Shown here piece after piece: positions 33,882 to 43,339 of a DNA stretch of 64,000 nt. How positions within the stretch are numbered: the first letter of the stretch is position 1; every line of letters starts with the position of its first letter. The notes below the pieces were generated by a model. It saw only the letters and a list, made by a program, of their open reading frames with translations, was not told the DNA's origin and searched no databases. This DNA is from Sporomusa malonica (GTDB lineage: Bacteria; Bacillota; Negativicutes; Sporomusales; Sporomusaceae). A program made the position numbers and the translations under genes. Location: assembly GCF_900176355.1 (NCBI RefSeq), contig NZ_FWXI01000001.1, positions 62,001 through 126,000 of the forward strand, written 5' to 3'.

Positions 33882-35177
33882 ATGAACAGATACCAGCGGT
33901 ATTTCCTAGCAATTATCCCGATCGCCATGCTAATGACGTTAGCCCAGCCGGCGTTTGCCACGGCGGTAGAGCTATCGGTAGAAGACAGTATTGCTTTGGC
34001 TTTAAAGAATAACTATGATATAAAATATGCAAAATCTGCCAGGGAAAAATCCTATTGGGCCATGAAAGAAGCCAAGAAAAATAAAGGCATTTCCATCGAT
34101 TTCACCCACACCGACCAGCGATATAACACTCCTCCGGCGGAGACCGGAACATCTGCATATGAATATACGACAAATTTTGATAACCAGATCGCCCTTACAT
34201 TACCACTGTATTCTGGTGGAAAGCTGGAAAATCAAATTAAACAGGCTAAACTTGATCTCAAGGTAGCAGAACTGGATGTGGAGGCAGCCAAACAACAACT
34301 TAAACTGACAGTGGTTACTGAGTACCTTACCGTGCTTGAATACCTTAATGAAGTACGAGTGAATCAGGAGACGGTCAAAAATTATGAAGAACATTTGAAG
34401 CAGGTTAAGGATAAATTCGACTTGGGCCTAGTTGCTAAGACTGATGTGTTGTCAAGCCAGGTAGATCTAGCAAGTTCTCAGGATAATTTGGTAAAAGCCA
34501 AAAATAATTATACAAATGCAGTAGCTGCACTGAACAATGCTATTGGTTTACCCCATGCTACTGAAGTTACGCTAAAAGATGAGTTTGCTTACGAAAAATA
34601 TCCAAAGACGCTGGAGGAATGTCTTCAATACGCTGTGGAGCACCGGCCCGAACTTATCCAATATGAGGCCAAAATCGCCAGTGCCAATTATGATGTGGAT
34701 ATTGCCAAAAGCGGCCGGCGGCCGACTGTTAATTTGACTGCCGAGCAGGACTGGTATGACAGCCATTTAATTGGCTCAAAAAATAGCAATTGGCTATTAA
34801 AATTAACCACATCGATCAATGTATTTGATACCGGTTTAACCAATTCTAACGTAAAGCAAGCCCAGCATAATGTGGATATGGTGCTGGATAAGGCCGGGCA
34901 GCAGCGTGATACGATCCTTTTGAATGTACGTGAGTATTATTTGAGTATGCATGAAGCCGAGAAGCGGATTGATTCCAATAAGGTATCTGTTGAATATGCC
35001 GAAGAAAGTTTAATGATCCAGAAAGCTCGTTATGAGGTCGGAATTGGAACTAACCTTGATTTGCGTGATGCGGTATTATCGCTGGACTCCGCTAAAAAGG
35101 ATTATATCCAGGCATTGTATGATTATAATACGAACAAAGTTAAACTGGAACAGGCCATGGGTTTACCAGTGCAATAG
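33882..35177 (+). CDS. TolC-family outer-membrane efflux channel
   Basis: 431 residues. A Sec signal peptide ends near AQPAFA (residue 27). Then two OEP repeats of long helices with heptad patterning (SVEDSIALALKNNYDIKYAKSA; LYSGGKLENQIKQAKLDL; RYEVGIGTNLDLRDAVLSLD). It would form the outer-membrane exit duct, so the cell must be diderm. RBS CAGGAGGTTAGT precedes the ATG. It lies between the MFS and the adaptor/RND genes. Confidence 0.92.
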   Translation: MNRYQRYFLAIIPIAMLMTLAQPAFATAVELSVEDSIALALKNNYDIKYAKSAREKSYWAMKEAKKNKGISIDFTHTDQRYNTPPAETGTSAYEYTTNFDNQIALTLPLYSGGKLENQIKQAKLDLKVAELDVEAAKQQLKLTVVTEYLTVLEYLNEVRVNQETVKNYEEHLKQVKDKFDLGLVAKTDVLSSQVDLASSQDNLVKAKNNYTNAVAALNNAIGLPHATEVTLKDEFAYEKYPKTLEECLQYAVEHRPELIQYEAKIASANYDVDIAKSGRRPTVNLTAEQDWYDSHLIGSKNSNWLLKLTTSINVFDTGLTNSNVKQAQHNVDMVLDKAGQQRDTILLNVREYYLSMHEAEKRIDSNKVSVEYAEESLMIQKARYEVGIGTNLDLRDAVLSLDSAKKDYIQALYDYNTNKVKLEQAMGLPVQ

Positions 35178-35201
35178 CAGTGAAAGGTGGAGGGATGACA
35201 A

Positions 35202-36368
35202 TTGAGTATCAAGGGTTCAAAAAAATTGTACATTGGATTGTTTGTTGTAGTTATTTTGCTTGGCATTGTTGTTGCACGCAGCGGGATATTGCCCACAACA
35301 CAGATGAATAAAGCCCCGCAGGCTGTAGTGGTAAAGGCTATGCAAGTAGTAACGCGTGATACACCTATCAGCCGTGAATTTGTGGGTCAGGTAAAAGCAA
35401 AAAGTGAAGTAAAAATCATGTCAAAAGTAGCTGGGAATGTTGTTGCGAAGATGGTGAATGGCGGCGATACTGTCTATAAAGGCCAGCCTTTGTTCCAAAT
35501 CGATAATAAGCAATACCGGTCAGCGATTAATTCAGCCAGGGCTGCGTTGCTAAAATCGCAGGCAACACTTAATAATACACAGAAAGACTTGGAGCGCTAC
35601 CGTAAATTGGCAGATCTAAAAGGAATTTCCCAGCAAACGTTAGACTCCTACATATCCCAGGCTGAAGAAGAAGCGGCTACGGTTGAGGTTAGCCGGGCAA
35701 CCTTGCAGCAGGCCATCGAGGATGAGCAGGATACCTTAATTGTTTCGCCAGTTGATGGCCGCATCGATGTGAATGATGTAAGTCTTGGTTATTATGTGGC
35801 AGCCGGTTCGACAACAATGGCTACCGTTTCCACAATAAATCCGGTTTGGGTACAGTTCAGCATGAGCGAAACTGAGTACCTGAATTTTATCCAAAAAGGC
35901 AATGGATCACTGCCTGCCAGCTTTAAGGATCATCTGAACCTTGTACTAAGTGACGGAACGGAATATCCACTCATAGGTCGGGTGGAGCAAATCGATCGGG
36001 GAATCAGCGATACAACAGGCACGATTACGATCAAAGCTCGTTTTGATAATCCGCAAAATTACTTGTTGCCAGGGATGTTTGCCCGGGTAGTTGCTCAAGA
36101 AACTGTGAGGCAGGGAGCTTTACTGATTCCACAAAAGGCGGTTAAGGAAGTGTTGGATAATACCTTTGTTATGATCGTAACCGACGCTAACAAGGCCGAA
36201 AGCAGGCAAGTGAAACTTGGCGATAGAATTGGCGATATGTGGTTGGTGGAAGAAGGTCTCAGCGGCACTGATCGTGTTGTTGTGGACGGTATCGACAAGG
36301 TAAAACAAGGAAATGATGTACAAATAACAATGATACAACCGGATGCACAGACTCCGGCTAAGCTATAG
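35202..36368 (+). CDS. RND periplasmic adaptor (membrane fusion protein)
   Basis: 388 residues: one N-terminal membrane anchor (about 8-26), a lipoyl/barrel-sandwich domain split by an alpha hairpin (AKSEVKIMSKVAGNVV; RLADLKGISQQTLDSY-type helix; LIVSPVDGRIDVNDVSLG), then beta-barrel and membrane-proximal domains. It links the RND pump with TolC. Start is TTG at 35202 with GAAAGGTGGAGGG upstream. The pump gene follows after 14 nt. Confidence 0.92.
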   Translation: MSIKGSKKLYIGLFVVVILLGIVVARSGILPTTQMNKAPQAVVVKAMQVVTRDTPISREFVGQVKAKSEVKIMSKVAGNVVAKMVNGGDTVYKGQPLFQIDNKQYRSAINSARAALLKSQATLNNTQKDLERYRKLADLKGISQQTLDSYISQAEEEAATVEVSRATLQQAIEDEQDTLIVSPVDGRIDVNDVSLGYYVAAGSTTMATVSTINPVWVQFSMSETEYLNFIQKGNGSLPASFKDHLNLVLSDGTEYPLIGRVEQIDRGISDTTGTITIKARFDNPQNYLLPGMFARVVAQETVRQGALLIPQKAVKEVLDNTFVMIVTDANKAESRQVKLGDRIGDMWLVEEGLSGTDRVVVDGIDKVKQGNDVQITMIQPDAQTPAKL

Positions 36369-36382
36369 GGGGCGTTGTTATT

Positions 36383-39300
36383 ATGGCCAATTTCTTTATT
36401 AACCGCCCTATTTTCGCCATCGTTTTGTCGATTATTATTACCTTATTGGGCACAACTGCCGCCTTTACTCTGCCGGTAGCACAGTACCCGCAAATTTCGC
36501 CACCAACAATTTCAGTAAGCACTACATACCAAGGGGCTAATGCAGATGTTGTTGATCAAACTGTAGCCCAGGTCATTGAAGAACAGGTAAATGGTGTCGA
36601 GGACATGGTTTATATGTCTTCCACCAGTACAGATTCCGGTTCTTATTCATTGAATATACAGTTTGAAACAGAAAAAAATTCTGATACGGCATCAGTACAA
36701 GCACAGAACCGAGTAGCGCAGGCCAATGCATCTTTACCCAGTACGGTGCAAACAACTGGTGTTACAACCCGCAAATCCTCGCAGGATATGTCGCTTATTT
36801 TTACCCTCTGGTCGCCCAATGACAATTATGATGCTAATTTCTTAAAAAACTATGGTAGTATTTATCTGATTGATGATATCAAACGGGTCAGCGGTGTTGG
36901 CGAAGTAACGGCATTTGGCTCGGATTACAGCATGCGGATCTGGCTGCAGCCAGAAAAGATGGCGCAATTATCGATTTCAGTCGGTGAAGTGACTTCAGCG
37001 ATTGAATCACAAAATATTCAGGCGGCTGCAGGTGCTTTTGGTAAAATGCCTACGGCGTCTGATCAGCAATTCCAGTATACAGCCAAGGTAAAAGGCCGCC
37101 TCACTGATCAGAAAGAGTTTGAAAATATTATAGTTCGTTCGAAAGCAGACGGTTCATTTGTTCGGATTAAGGATATCGCTCGGGTGGAGTTGGGCAGTAA
37201 GGAATATAATTTTAACGGCTTGCTGAATAATCATGTGGCAGGTGGGTTTGCCGTTAAGCTAACCAGTGATGCCAATGCCTTAGAGACGATTAGCAATGTA
37301 AAAAAGGTGCTGGAAAAATCGTCGAAGAATTTTCCCGGCGATATGGAATATAAACTTGTGGTTGATAATACTGAATTCGTACGCGAATCAATGGTGGAGG
37401 TAGTTAAAACCTTTGCCGAAGCACTACTGCTTGTTGTAATTGTGGTGTTTGTGTTCCTGCAGAGCTGGCGGGCCACGTTGATTCCTTTGCTGGCAATTCC
37501 GGTATCCTTGCTGGGCACCTTTGCTGCTTTTAGTACACTAGGCTTTACTATCAACACACTTACGTTATTTGCGATGGTACTGGCCATAGGGCTTGTTGTT
37601 GATGATGCGATTGTTGTTATAGAGGCAGTCGAGCATCATATGCGGTATTCTAGCCTTTCCCCCCTTGAGGCCACCAAGCGAGCAATGAGTGAGGTGTCCG
37701 GCCCAGTAATTGCCATTGCGTTTGTACTGGCGTCAGTATTTATCCCAGTTGCTTTTTTGGATGGTACTACGGGAATTTTGTACAAGCAATTTGCATTAAC
37801 CATTGTGGTATCGATGGCTTTGTCGGCTATTGTTGCTTTATCACTTACGCCGGCCCTGTGTGTATTGCTGCTTAAACCCCATGATCCACAGGCGCACAGT
37901 GGTTTATTGGCTAGATTTTTCAGCGCTTTCAATAATTGGTTTGAAAGAAGTATTGTGCGGTATGGCAGCGGGCTCTGCAAACTTATTCCTAAAGCCCGAC
38001 TGTGCCTAGTTTTATTGGCAGTCTTACTCATCTTGACCGGTGGGTTATATAAAATGGTACCGTCTTCCTTTGTGCCAGAGGAAGATCAGGGCTACTATAT
38101 AACGGCTATCACTTTGCCGGAAGCGTCCAGCCTGAACCGAACCATTGATGTGATGAGGCAATTTACCGAAAAAGTAAGTGCTCAGTCCGGCGTTCACAAT
38201 ATCATGGCGCTATCAGGATTGGATATAATGGGGGGCGGTACTAAGACGAATGCTGGAGCTATGTTTGTTACCCTGGATTCCTGGGACAAGCGGCAAATGC
38301 CCCAATTACAGCTAAAAGCTCAAATAGGTCAGACTTTCACGAGTGGAGCTCAGTTTCCTGAAGCCACGGCGATTGCGTTTGCTCCGCCTAGTTTACCAGG
38401 GTTGGGAACGGTCGGCGGCTTTTCTCTGATGCTGCAAGATCGGAGCGGCGGTTCACTGAATGATTTGGACAGTATGGCCCAAAAGTTCGTGGCGGCTGCG
38501 AAAGAGCGTCCGGAGATTGCCTCGGTTATGTCTACCTTTAAAACCAATACCCCGAGCTATGAATTTGAGGTAGACCGAGAGAAGGCCGAACAACTTGGTG
38601 TAGCTGTTGATGACGTATTCACGGCGTTGCAGGTATTCCTGGGCGGTACTGAGGTAAATGATTTTAATAAATTTGGTCGTTCCTACAAGGTTACGGTGCA
38701 GGCAGAAAATTCATTTCGTGGTGATGTGAACGCGACGCGGTTCCTTAATGTAAAAAGTTCTAATGATACAATGGTGCCATTGAATACTCTGCTTAAACCG
38801 AAAAAGATTAACGCACCAACGATCATTACTCGGTTTAATGGGGTGAAAGCTGTTCAAATCAGCGGTACACCGGCCTCTGGGTACAGCTCCGGTCAGGCCA
38901 TGACTGCCCTGGAAGAAGTGGCAGAGCAAACCTTATCTAATGGTTATACCTATGAGTGGTCTGGGCAAAGTCGTGAGGAAAAACTTTCCGGATCGCGGAC
39001 GCCGATTGTGTTTGGTATGGCGATTATCTTTGTCTTTTTGTGTCTGGCTGCTCTCTATGAAAGCTGGAGTGTTCCTTTTGCGGTATTGCTAACAGTACCA
39101 ACTGGTGTTTTTGGAGCCTTCCTCTTCCAGTATGTGCGGAATTTGGAAAATAGCGTATATATGCAAATCGGGTTAATCATGCTCATTGGTCTGGCTGCGA
39201 AGAATGCAATATTAATAGTTGAGTTCGCCAAAGTCAGGGTTGACCAGGGAATGAATCCAGTTCAAGCTGCCATTGAAGCGGCAAAAACCCGTCTGCGTCC

Positions 39301-39532
39301 GATCATTATGACATCACTCGCCTTTATTATTGGCTGCATTCCATTAGCGATAGCCACTGGTGCCGGTGCCGGTGCCAGAAATTCTATGGGAACAGCAGTT
39401 GTTGGCGGTATGTTTACAGCGACAGCGATGGGAATATTCTTAATCCCTGTTCTTTTTGTTGTGGTAGAAATTATAACAGAAAAGGTTACTAGCTGGCGTA
39501 AAGGTGGAAGCAAGTCTGTAAATGTACATTAA
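36383..39532 (+). CDS. RND multidrug efflux pump, AcrB/HAE1 type
   Basis: 1049 residues, the usual AcrB length. Twelve membrane helices and two large periplasmic loops; NRPIFAIVLSIIITLLGTTA at the start; the proton-relay region GLVVDDAIVVIEAVEHH carries the adjacent Asp pair of TM4; GLAAKNAILIVEFAKV contains the TM10 Lys. Substrate specificity is not readable. It is the last gene of the MarR-controlled operon. Confidence 0.95.
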   Translation: MANFFINRPIFAIVLSIIITLLGTTAAFTLPVAQYPQISPPTISVSTTYQGANADVVDQTVAQVIEEQVNGVEDMVYMSSTSTDSGSYSLNIQFETEKNSDTASVQAQNRVAQANASLPSTVQTTGVTTRKSSQDMSLIFTLWSPNDNYDANFLKNYGSIYLIDDIKRVSGVGEVTAFGSDYSMRIWLQPEKMAQLSISVGEVTSAIESQNIQAAAGAFGKMPTASDQQFQYTAKVKGRLTDQKEFENIIVRSKADGSFVRIKDIARVELGSKEYNFNGLLNNHVAGGFAVKLTSDANALETISNVKKVLEKSSKNFPGDMEYKLVVDNTEFVRESMVEVVKTFAEALLLVVIVVFVFLQSWRATLIPLLAIPVSLLGTFAAFSTLGFTINTLTLFAMVLAIGLVVDDAIVVIEAVEHHMRYSSLSPLEATKRAMSEVSGPVIAIAFVLASVFIPVAFLDGTTGILYKQFALTIVVSMALSAIVALSLTPALCVLLLKPHDPQAHSGLLARFFSAFNNWFERSIVRYGSGLCKLIPKARLCLVLLAVLLILTGGLYKMVPSSFVPEEDQGYYITAITLPEASSLNRTIDVMRQFTEKVSAQSGVHNIMALSGLDIMGGGTKTNAGAMFVTLDSWDKRQMPQLQLKAQIGQTFTSGAQFPEATAIAFAPPSLPGLGTVGGFSLMLQDRSGGSLNDLDSMAQKFVAAAKERPEIASVMSTFKTNTPSYEFEVDREKAEQLGVAVDDVFTALQVFLGGTEVNDFNKFGRSYKVTVQAENSFRGDVNATRFLNVKSSNDTMVPLNTLLKPKKINAPTIITRFNGVKAVQISGTPASGYSSGQAMTALEEVAEQTLSNGYTYEWSGQSREEKLSGSRTPIVFGMAIIFVFLCLAALYESWSVPFAVLLTVPTGVFGAFLFQYVRNLENSVYMQIGLIMLIGLAAKNAILIVEFAKVRVDQGMNPVQAAIEAAKTRLRPIIMTSLAFIIGCIPLAIATGAGAGARNSMGTAVVGGMFTATAMGIFLIPVLFVVVEIITEKVTSWRKGGSKSVNVH

Positions 39533-39615
39533 GTTATTTGGGAAAAAGCCTCTTTACCAGATAACTTGCAGAAAATATATAATAAAATGAAATTTCCATG
39601 TAGGTATAGCAGGAA

Positions 39616-39644
39616 TTTTCAAGATAGTGAAGAAACAGTATAGA
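39616..39644 (+). promoter_or_regulatory. Candidate promoter for the oligopeptide ABC operon
   Basis: TTTTCA (39616-39621) and TATAGA (39639-39644) are 17 bp apart; start near 39651, about 12 nt before the leader hairpin. The -35 is weak. Confidence 0.45.
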
Positions 39645-39662
39645 AAAGATTTCCAATTAATG

Positions 39663-39710
39663 AGGCGATGCAGCCTTTCAGGCAGGTAAAACTGCTTGAA
39701 AGGTTTTTTT
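39663..39710 (+). ncRNA. Leader attenuator, second AGGC-hexaloop-GCCT copy
   Basis: AGGC (39663-39666), hexaloop GATGCA, GCCT (39673-39676). The right arm overlaps a 12-bp terminator stem (39674-39685 with 39692-39703, one G-T pair), then T7. The layout equals that at 20376, although the terminator sequence differs. Downstream, a CATGGC/GCCATG dyad lies before the start codon of the binding-protein gene. Confidence 0.55.
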
Positions 39711-39819
39711 ATTCTCAATATAAATCTTTGCATGGCATATTGAAGCCAGCAGTTTTGTCAGTAGGCCATGAAAAGATTTATTTTATATAGTAAAGCATTA
39801 TTTGAAATGGGGGGAAAGC

Positions 39820-41397
39820 ATGAAAAAGTTAAGTTATCTGATGGTGCTGGTGTTACTGGTCATGGTTCTGGGCGGCTGTGGCAGCAGCAAACCGGCAGAG
39901 CAAGCCAGCAAAAAGGTACCCAATGATGTTTTGGTTGTCGGTATGTCTCTGGATTTGGCAACTTTAGATCCGGCTGCAACAATGGACAATGCTTCTTGGA
40001 AAATTACCTATCCCTGTTATGACCGTCTTGTCCAATATAAAACCAATAATGGTAAAAGCAGCACTGAGGTTGAACCAATGGCAGCAGAATCCTGGTCGGT
40101 AAGCCCTGATGGCAAGGAGTGGATATTTAAACTCCGTAAAAATATTAAATTTCATGATGGCAGCCCACTGACGGCACAGGCGGTAAAGTTCAGTTTCGAT
40201 AGGGTCATGAAAATTAAGAAAGGACCTGCCGACTATTTCCCGACACTGAAAGCAGTGGAAGTTGTTGATGATTATACAGTAAAATTTGTAATGGAAAAAC
40301 CCTTTCCGCCGTTTTTATATACGCTGGCAACAAACGCGGCCAGCATCATCAATCCCAAGGTTATGGCACATGAAAAGAACGGCGATTTAGCTTCCGGTTA
40401 TCTTGTCGATCATACCATGGGCAGCGGCGCTTACGATCTGAAGGAGTGGAATCTGGGCCAGAATATTAAGCTCCAGGCAGTGAATGACTATTGGGGCGGC
40501 GCGCCTGCACTGAAGACGGTACTCATCCAGTTTATTAAAGATCCATCGGCTCAGCGCCTGCAACTGGAAAATGGCGATATCGACATTGCGGAGAGTATTC
40601 CCACTGAACAACTCGATCAGTTGAAAACCAAACCGGATCTCCAGATTGTTGAAAGTCCCAGTCTGCTGGTCAGTTATGTGTATCTGAACAACAAGAAGGC
40701 GCCGCTTGATAATGTCAAGGTCCGGCAGGCCCTAAACTATGCCATTGATCATAATGCCATCATCCAGGGAGCGATCAAAGGCAAAGGCATTCAATTGAAA
40801 GGACCAATTCCCGAAGGATTGTGGGGATATGATCCCAATGCAAAAGGATATAACCTTAACATTGAAAAAGGCAAACAACTTCTGGCAGAGGCCGGTTTTG
40901 CTCAGGGGCTGACGTTGAAGCTACTTTATTCCGATTACAAGAGCTTCTGGGAAAGTGAGGCTTTGCTGCTGCAGGACAATCTGGCGAAAATTGGGGTAAA
41001 AGTTGAACTGGAAAAAATAGCATGGGCTACGTTAAGAGACAAGGTGGATCGGGCTGATTACGATCTGTGTCTTGGAGCCTGGAGCCCGGATTACGCCGAT
41101 CCCCAGATGTTCATGACATATTGGTACGACTCCCGGATGTTCGGTCTGGCCGGTAACCGGGCATTTTATAAAAACGATGCGGTAGACGCACTGCTGCGTG
41201 AGGCCGAACAGATCAGTGACCAGGGGGCACGCACCAAGCTCTACCAGCAAGCTCAGGCGATTGTCCTGGAAGAGGCTCCGTATATTTTACTGTTCCAGAG
41301 CAACAGTATGGTCGCCATGCGCAAAAACGTGCAGGGCTACGTGTACAACCCTATGTTGGAATCCATGTACAACTTTGAAAGCATGAAGAAGAACTGA
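39820..41397 (+). CDS. Oligopeptide/dipeptide-type ABC substrate-binding lipoprotein
   Basis: 525 residues of the SBP family 5. Lipobox VLGGCG near residue 22; signature stretches AESWSVSPDGKEWIFKLRKN and FHDGSPLTAQAVKFSFDRVM; then VRQALNYAIDHNAI. It binds peptides, nickel chelates or similar; the ligand is not readable. ATG 39820 is chosen because GGGGGGAAAGC precedes it. First gene of a five-component importer. Confidence 0.92.
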   Translation: MKKLSYLMVLVLLVMVLGGCGSSKPAEQASKKVPNDVLVVGMSLDLATLDPAATMDNASWKITYPCYDRLVQYKTNNGKSSTEVEPMAAESWSVSPDGKEWIFKLRKNIKFHDGSPLTAQAVKFSFDRVMKIKKGPADYFPTLKAVEVVDDYTVKFVMEKPFPPFLYTLATNAASIINPKVMAHEKNGDLASGYLVDHTMGSGAYDLKEWNLGQNIKLQAVNDYWGGAPALKTVLIQFIKDPSAQRLQLENGDIDIAESIPTEQLDQLKTKPDLQIVESPSLLVSYVYLNNKKAPLDNVKVRQALNYAIDHNAIIQGAIKGKGIQLKGPIPEGLWGYDPNAKGYNLNIEKGKQLLAEAGFAQGLTLKLLYSDYKSFWESEALLLQDNLAKIGVKVELEKIAWATLRDKVDRADYDLCLGAWSPDYADPQMFMTYWYDSRMFGLAGNRAFYKNDAVDALLREAEQISDQGARTKLYQQAQAIVLEEAPYILLFQSNSMVAMRKNVQGYVYNPMLESMYNFESMKKN

Positions 41398-41466
41398 TAG
41401 TAGTATGAGTGTTTGGGGATATGGATATGTTGCGGCATATCCATATCTGCGCTTTGGAGGGAGAAG

Positions 41467-42483
41467 ATGTTTGTTTTACGCTACTTAATTAAACGTTTAC
41501 CTCATTTGCTGGTAGTATTTCTGGGGGTATCTATCATTACCTTTGCCATATCCCATGTGATTCCGGGCGATCCGGCGCGGATGCTGGTGGGACAGCGGGC
41601 GAGCCAGGAAACGCTGGAAAAGGTTAGGGTAGAGCTGGGGCTGGATAAACCTGTCCCTATTCAATATCTCCGGTATATGACAGATTTGCTACAGGGGGAT
41701 ATGGGCACCTCCATTCGTACTCAGCAACCGATTGCCAAGGAGCTAAAGAAGTATTTTCCGGCTACGCTGGAGCTTACGCTGGTTAGCATGCTGCTTGCTT
41801 TGGTTTTCGGGATCTTGCTGGGGGTAGCTGCCGCTGTCCGGCGTGACCGGTGGGTTGACCATATAAGCCGTATTATTTCCCTCATCGGCGTTTCCACTCC
41901 CTTATTCTGGTCCGGTCTGGTGGTCATGATTATCTTTTATAAATGGCTGCAATGGTTTCCGGCTTCCGGGCGGCTGGACTCCTTCATCAGTCCACCGGCC
42001 TATGTAACCGGGATGTATATTATTGATGGCATATTGGCAGGCAATTGGCAGGTAGTGGTGAGCGCTGCCGAGCATCTGGTGCTGCCTGCCAGTTGTCTGG
42101 CTTATATCCAACTGGCGGTTATCGCGCGGCAGGTGCGCTCCAGCATGATCGATGCGTTGGCGCAGGACTATATTCGTACAGCCAGAGCCTGTGGTCTTGC
42201 TGAATGGAAGATTATTTATCAGTATGCATTGAAAAATGCCTTATTGCCGACAGTGACGGTAGCCGGGTTAATTCTCGGCGAATTGCTGGGTGGCGCTATT
42301 ATTACCGAAACTATTTTCGGTTGGCCCGGTATGGGGAAATATGTCGTGGACTCAGTGGCTTTTCTTGATTTTCCCGCCATCATGGGGTTTACGCTGGTGG
42401 TTTCTGTCGGGTATGTTCTGATCAATCTGTTGGTTGATTTGCTATACCGGGTGCTTGACCCTCAGATCAGGGAGGCCGACTAA
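41467..42483 (+). CDS. ABC importer permease, DppB type
   Basis: 338 residues, six membrane helices; N-terminal segment RLPHLLVVFLGVSIITFAIS, coupling loop DYIRTARACGLAEWKIIYQYALKN-like (EAA motif) near 235-260. ATG 41467 follows TTGGAGGGAGAAG; the in-frame ATG at 41413 lacks a site. The next permease starts 1 nt after its stop. Confidence 0.92.
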   Translation: MFVLRYLIKRLPHLLVVFLGVSIITFAISHVIPGDPARMLVGQRASQETLEKVRVELGLDKPVPIQYLRYMTDLLQGDMGTSIRTQQPIAKELKKYFPATLELTLVSMLLALVFGILLGVAAAVRRDRWVDHISRIISLIGVSTPLFWSGLVVMIIFYKWLQWFPASGRLDSFISPPAYVTGMYIIDGILAGNWQVVVSAAEHLVLPASCLAYIQLAVIARQVRSSMIDALAQDYIRTARACGLAEWKIIYQYALKNALLPTVTVAGLILGELLGGAIITETIFGWPGMGKYVVDSVAFLDFPAIMGFTLVVSVGYVLINLLVDLLYRVLDPQIREAD

Positions 42484-42484
42484 T

Positions 42485-43324
42485 ATGATGAGTGCCTGCA
42501 AAACATTTGCTATTTTACGTCGCAATTCCTTGACCCTCATGGGTTCAATTATTGTGTTACTGATGCTGGTCATTGGTCTTGGTGCGCCGGTGATTGCTCC
42601 CTACGATCCTGTTGCTATCGATGTGCCGGCCAGATTACAGCCACCCGGGGCGCAGCACTGGTTCGGCACTGACGAAATGGGGCGGGATATCCTGAGCCGG
42701 GTGATTTACGGCTGCCGAATATCGGTACAAGTTGGTCTGGCTATTGTTGTCATTGCGGCGGTGACCGGAACGATCATCGGCAGTGCTGCTGGCTATCAGG
42801 GCGGCAAAACAGATCAGGCTGTCATGGCGTTGACTGATATTGTCTTGTCCTTTCCCTCCATGGTTTTAGCCATGGCGTTGGCGGCCGCACTCGGCCCCAG
42901 CTTGTTTAATACTATGCTGGCTGTAGCAGTTGTGAAGATTCCTGTTTACATTCGTTTGGTGCGGGGACAGGTATTGTCATTGAAAGAACGGCAATATGTC
43001 CGGGCCGCGCGTACCTTTGGCGCCACGCCGCTGTGGATCATTCCCCGGCATATTATTCCAAACTGTATTGCTCCTGTACTGATTCAGATGACGCTCGGCA
43101 TTGGGGAAGCCATTTTGACTGCGGCGTCGCTGAGCTTTATCGGGCTGGGCGCCCAGCCGCCGACTCCTGAATGGGGTGCCATGATCAGCACGGCCCGTTC
43201 GTATGCGATTGATCAGTGGTGGTATGCCGGTTTTCCCGGAGTGGCTATCTTCATTACTGTTGTAGGGTTTAATTTGCTGGGCGACGGGATTCGTGACATA
43301 TTGGACCCGCGGGCCAAAAACTAA
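42485..43324 (+). CDS. ABC importer permease, DppC type
   Basis: 279 residues, six membrane helices; N-terminal LRRNSLTLMGSIIVLLMLVIG, GTDEMGRDILSRVIYG near 60-75 (DppC signature), EAA loop VRAARTFGATPLWIIPRHI. ATG 42485 (or 42488) follows CAGGGAGGCCGACTAAT. It forms the channel with DppB. Confidence 0.92.
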   Translation: MMSACKTFAILRRNSLTLMGSIIVLLMLVIGLGAPVIAPYDPVAIDVPARLQPPGAQHWFGTDEMGRDILSRVIYGCRISVQVGLAIVVIAAVTGTIIGSAAGYQGGKTDQAVMALTDIVLSFPSMVLAMALAAALGPSLFNTMLAVAVVKIPVYIRLVRGQVLSLKERQYVRAARTFGATPLWIIPRHIIPNCIAPVLIQMTLGIGEAILTAASLSFIGLGAQPPTPEWGAMISTARSYAIDQWWYAGFPGVAIFITVVGFNLLGDGIRDILDPRAKN

Positions 43325-43339
43325 TCAGGGAGAATGCAC

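Noticed and set aside
39655-39710. Possible fluoride riboswitch (GGCGATG near 39664)
   Set aside because: The downstream blocks of the fluoride aptamer (the AACC-G segment and the pseudoknot partner) are absent; only the first few bases agree.
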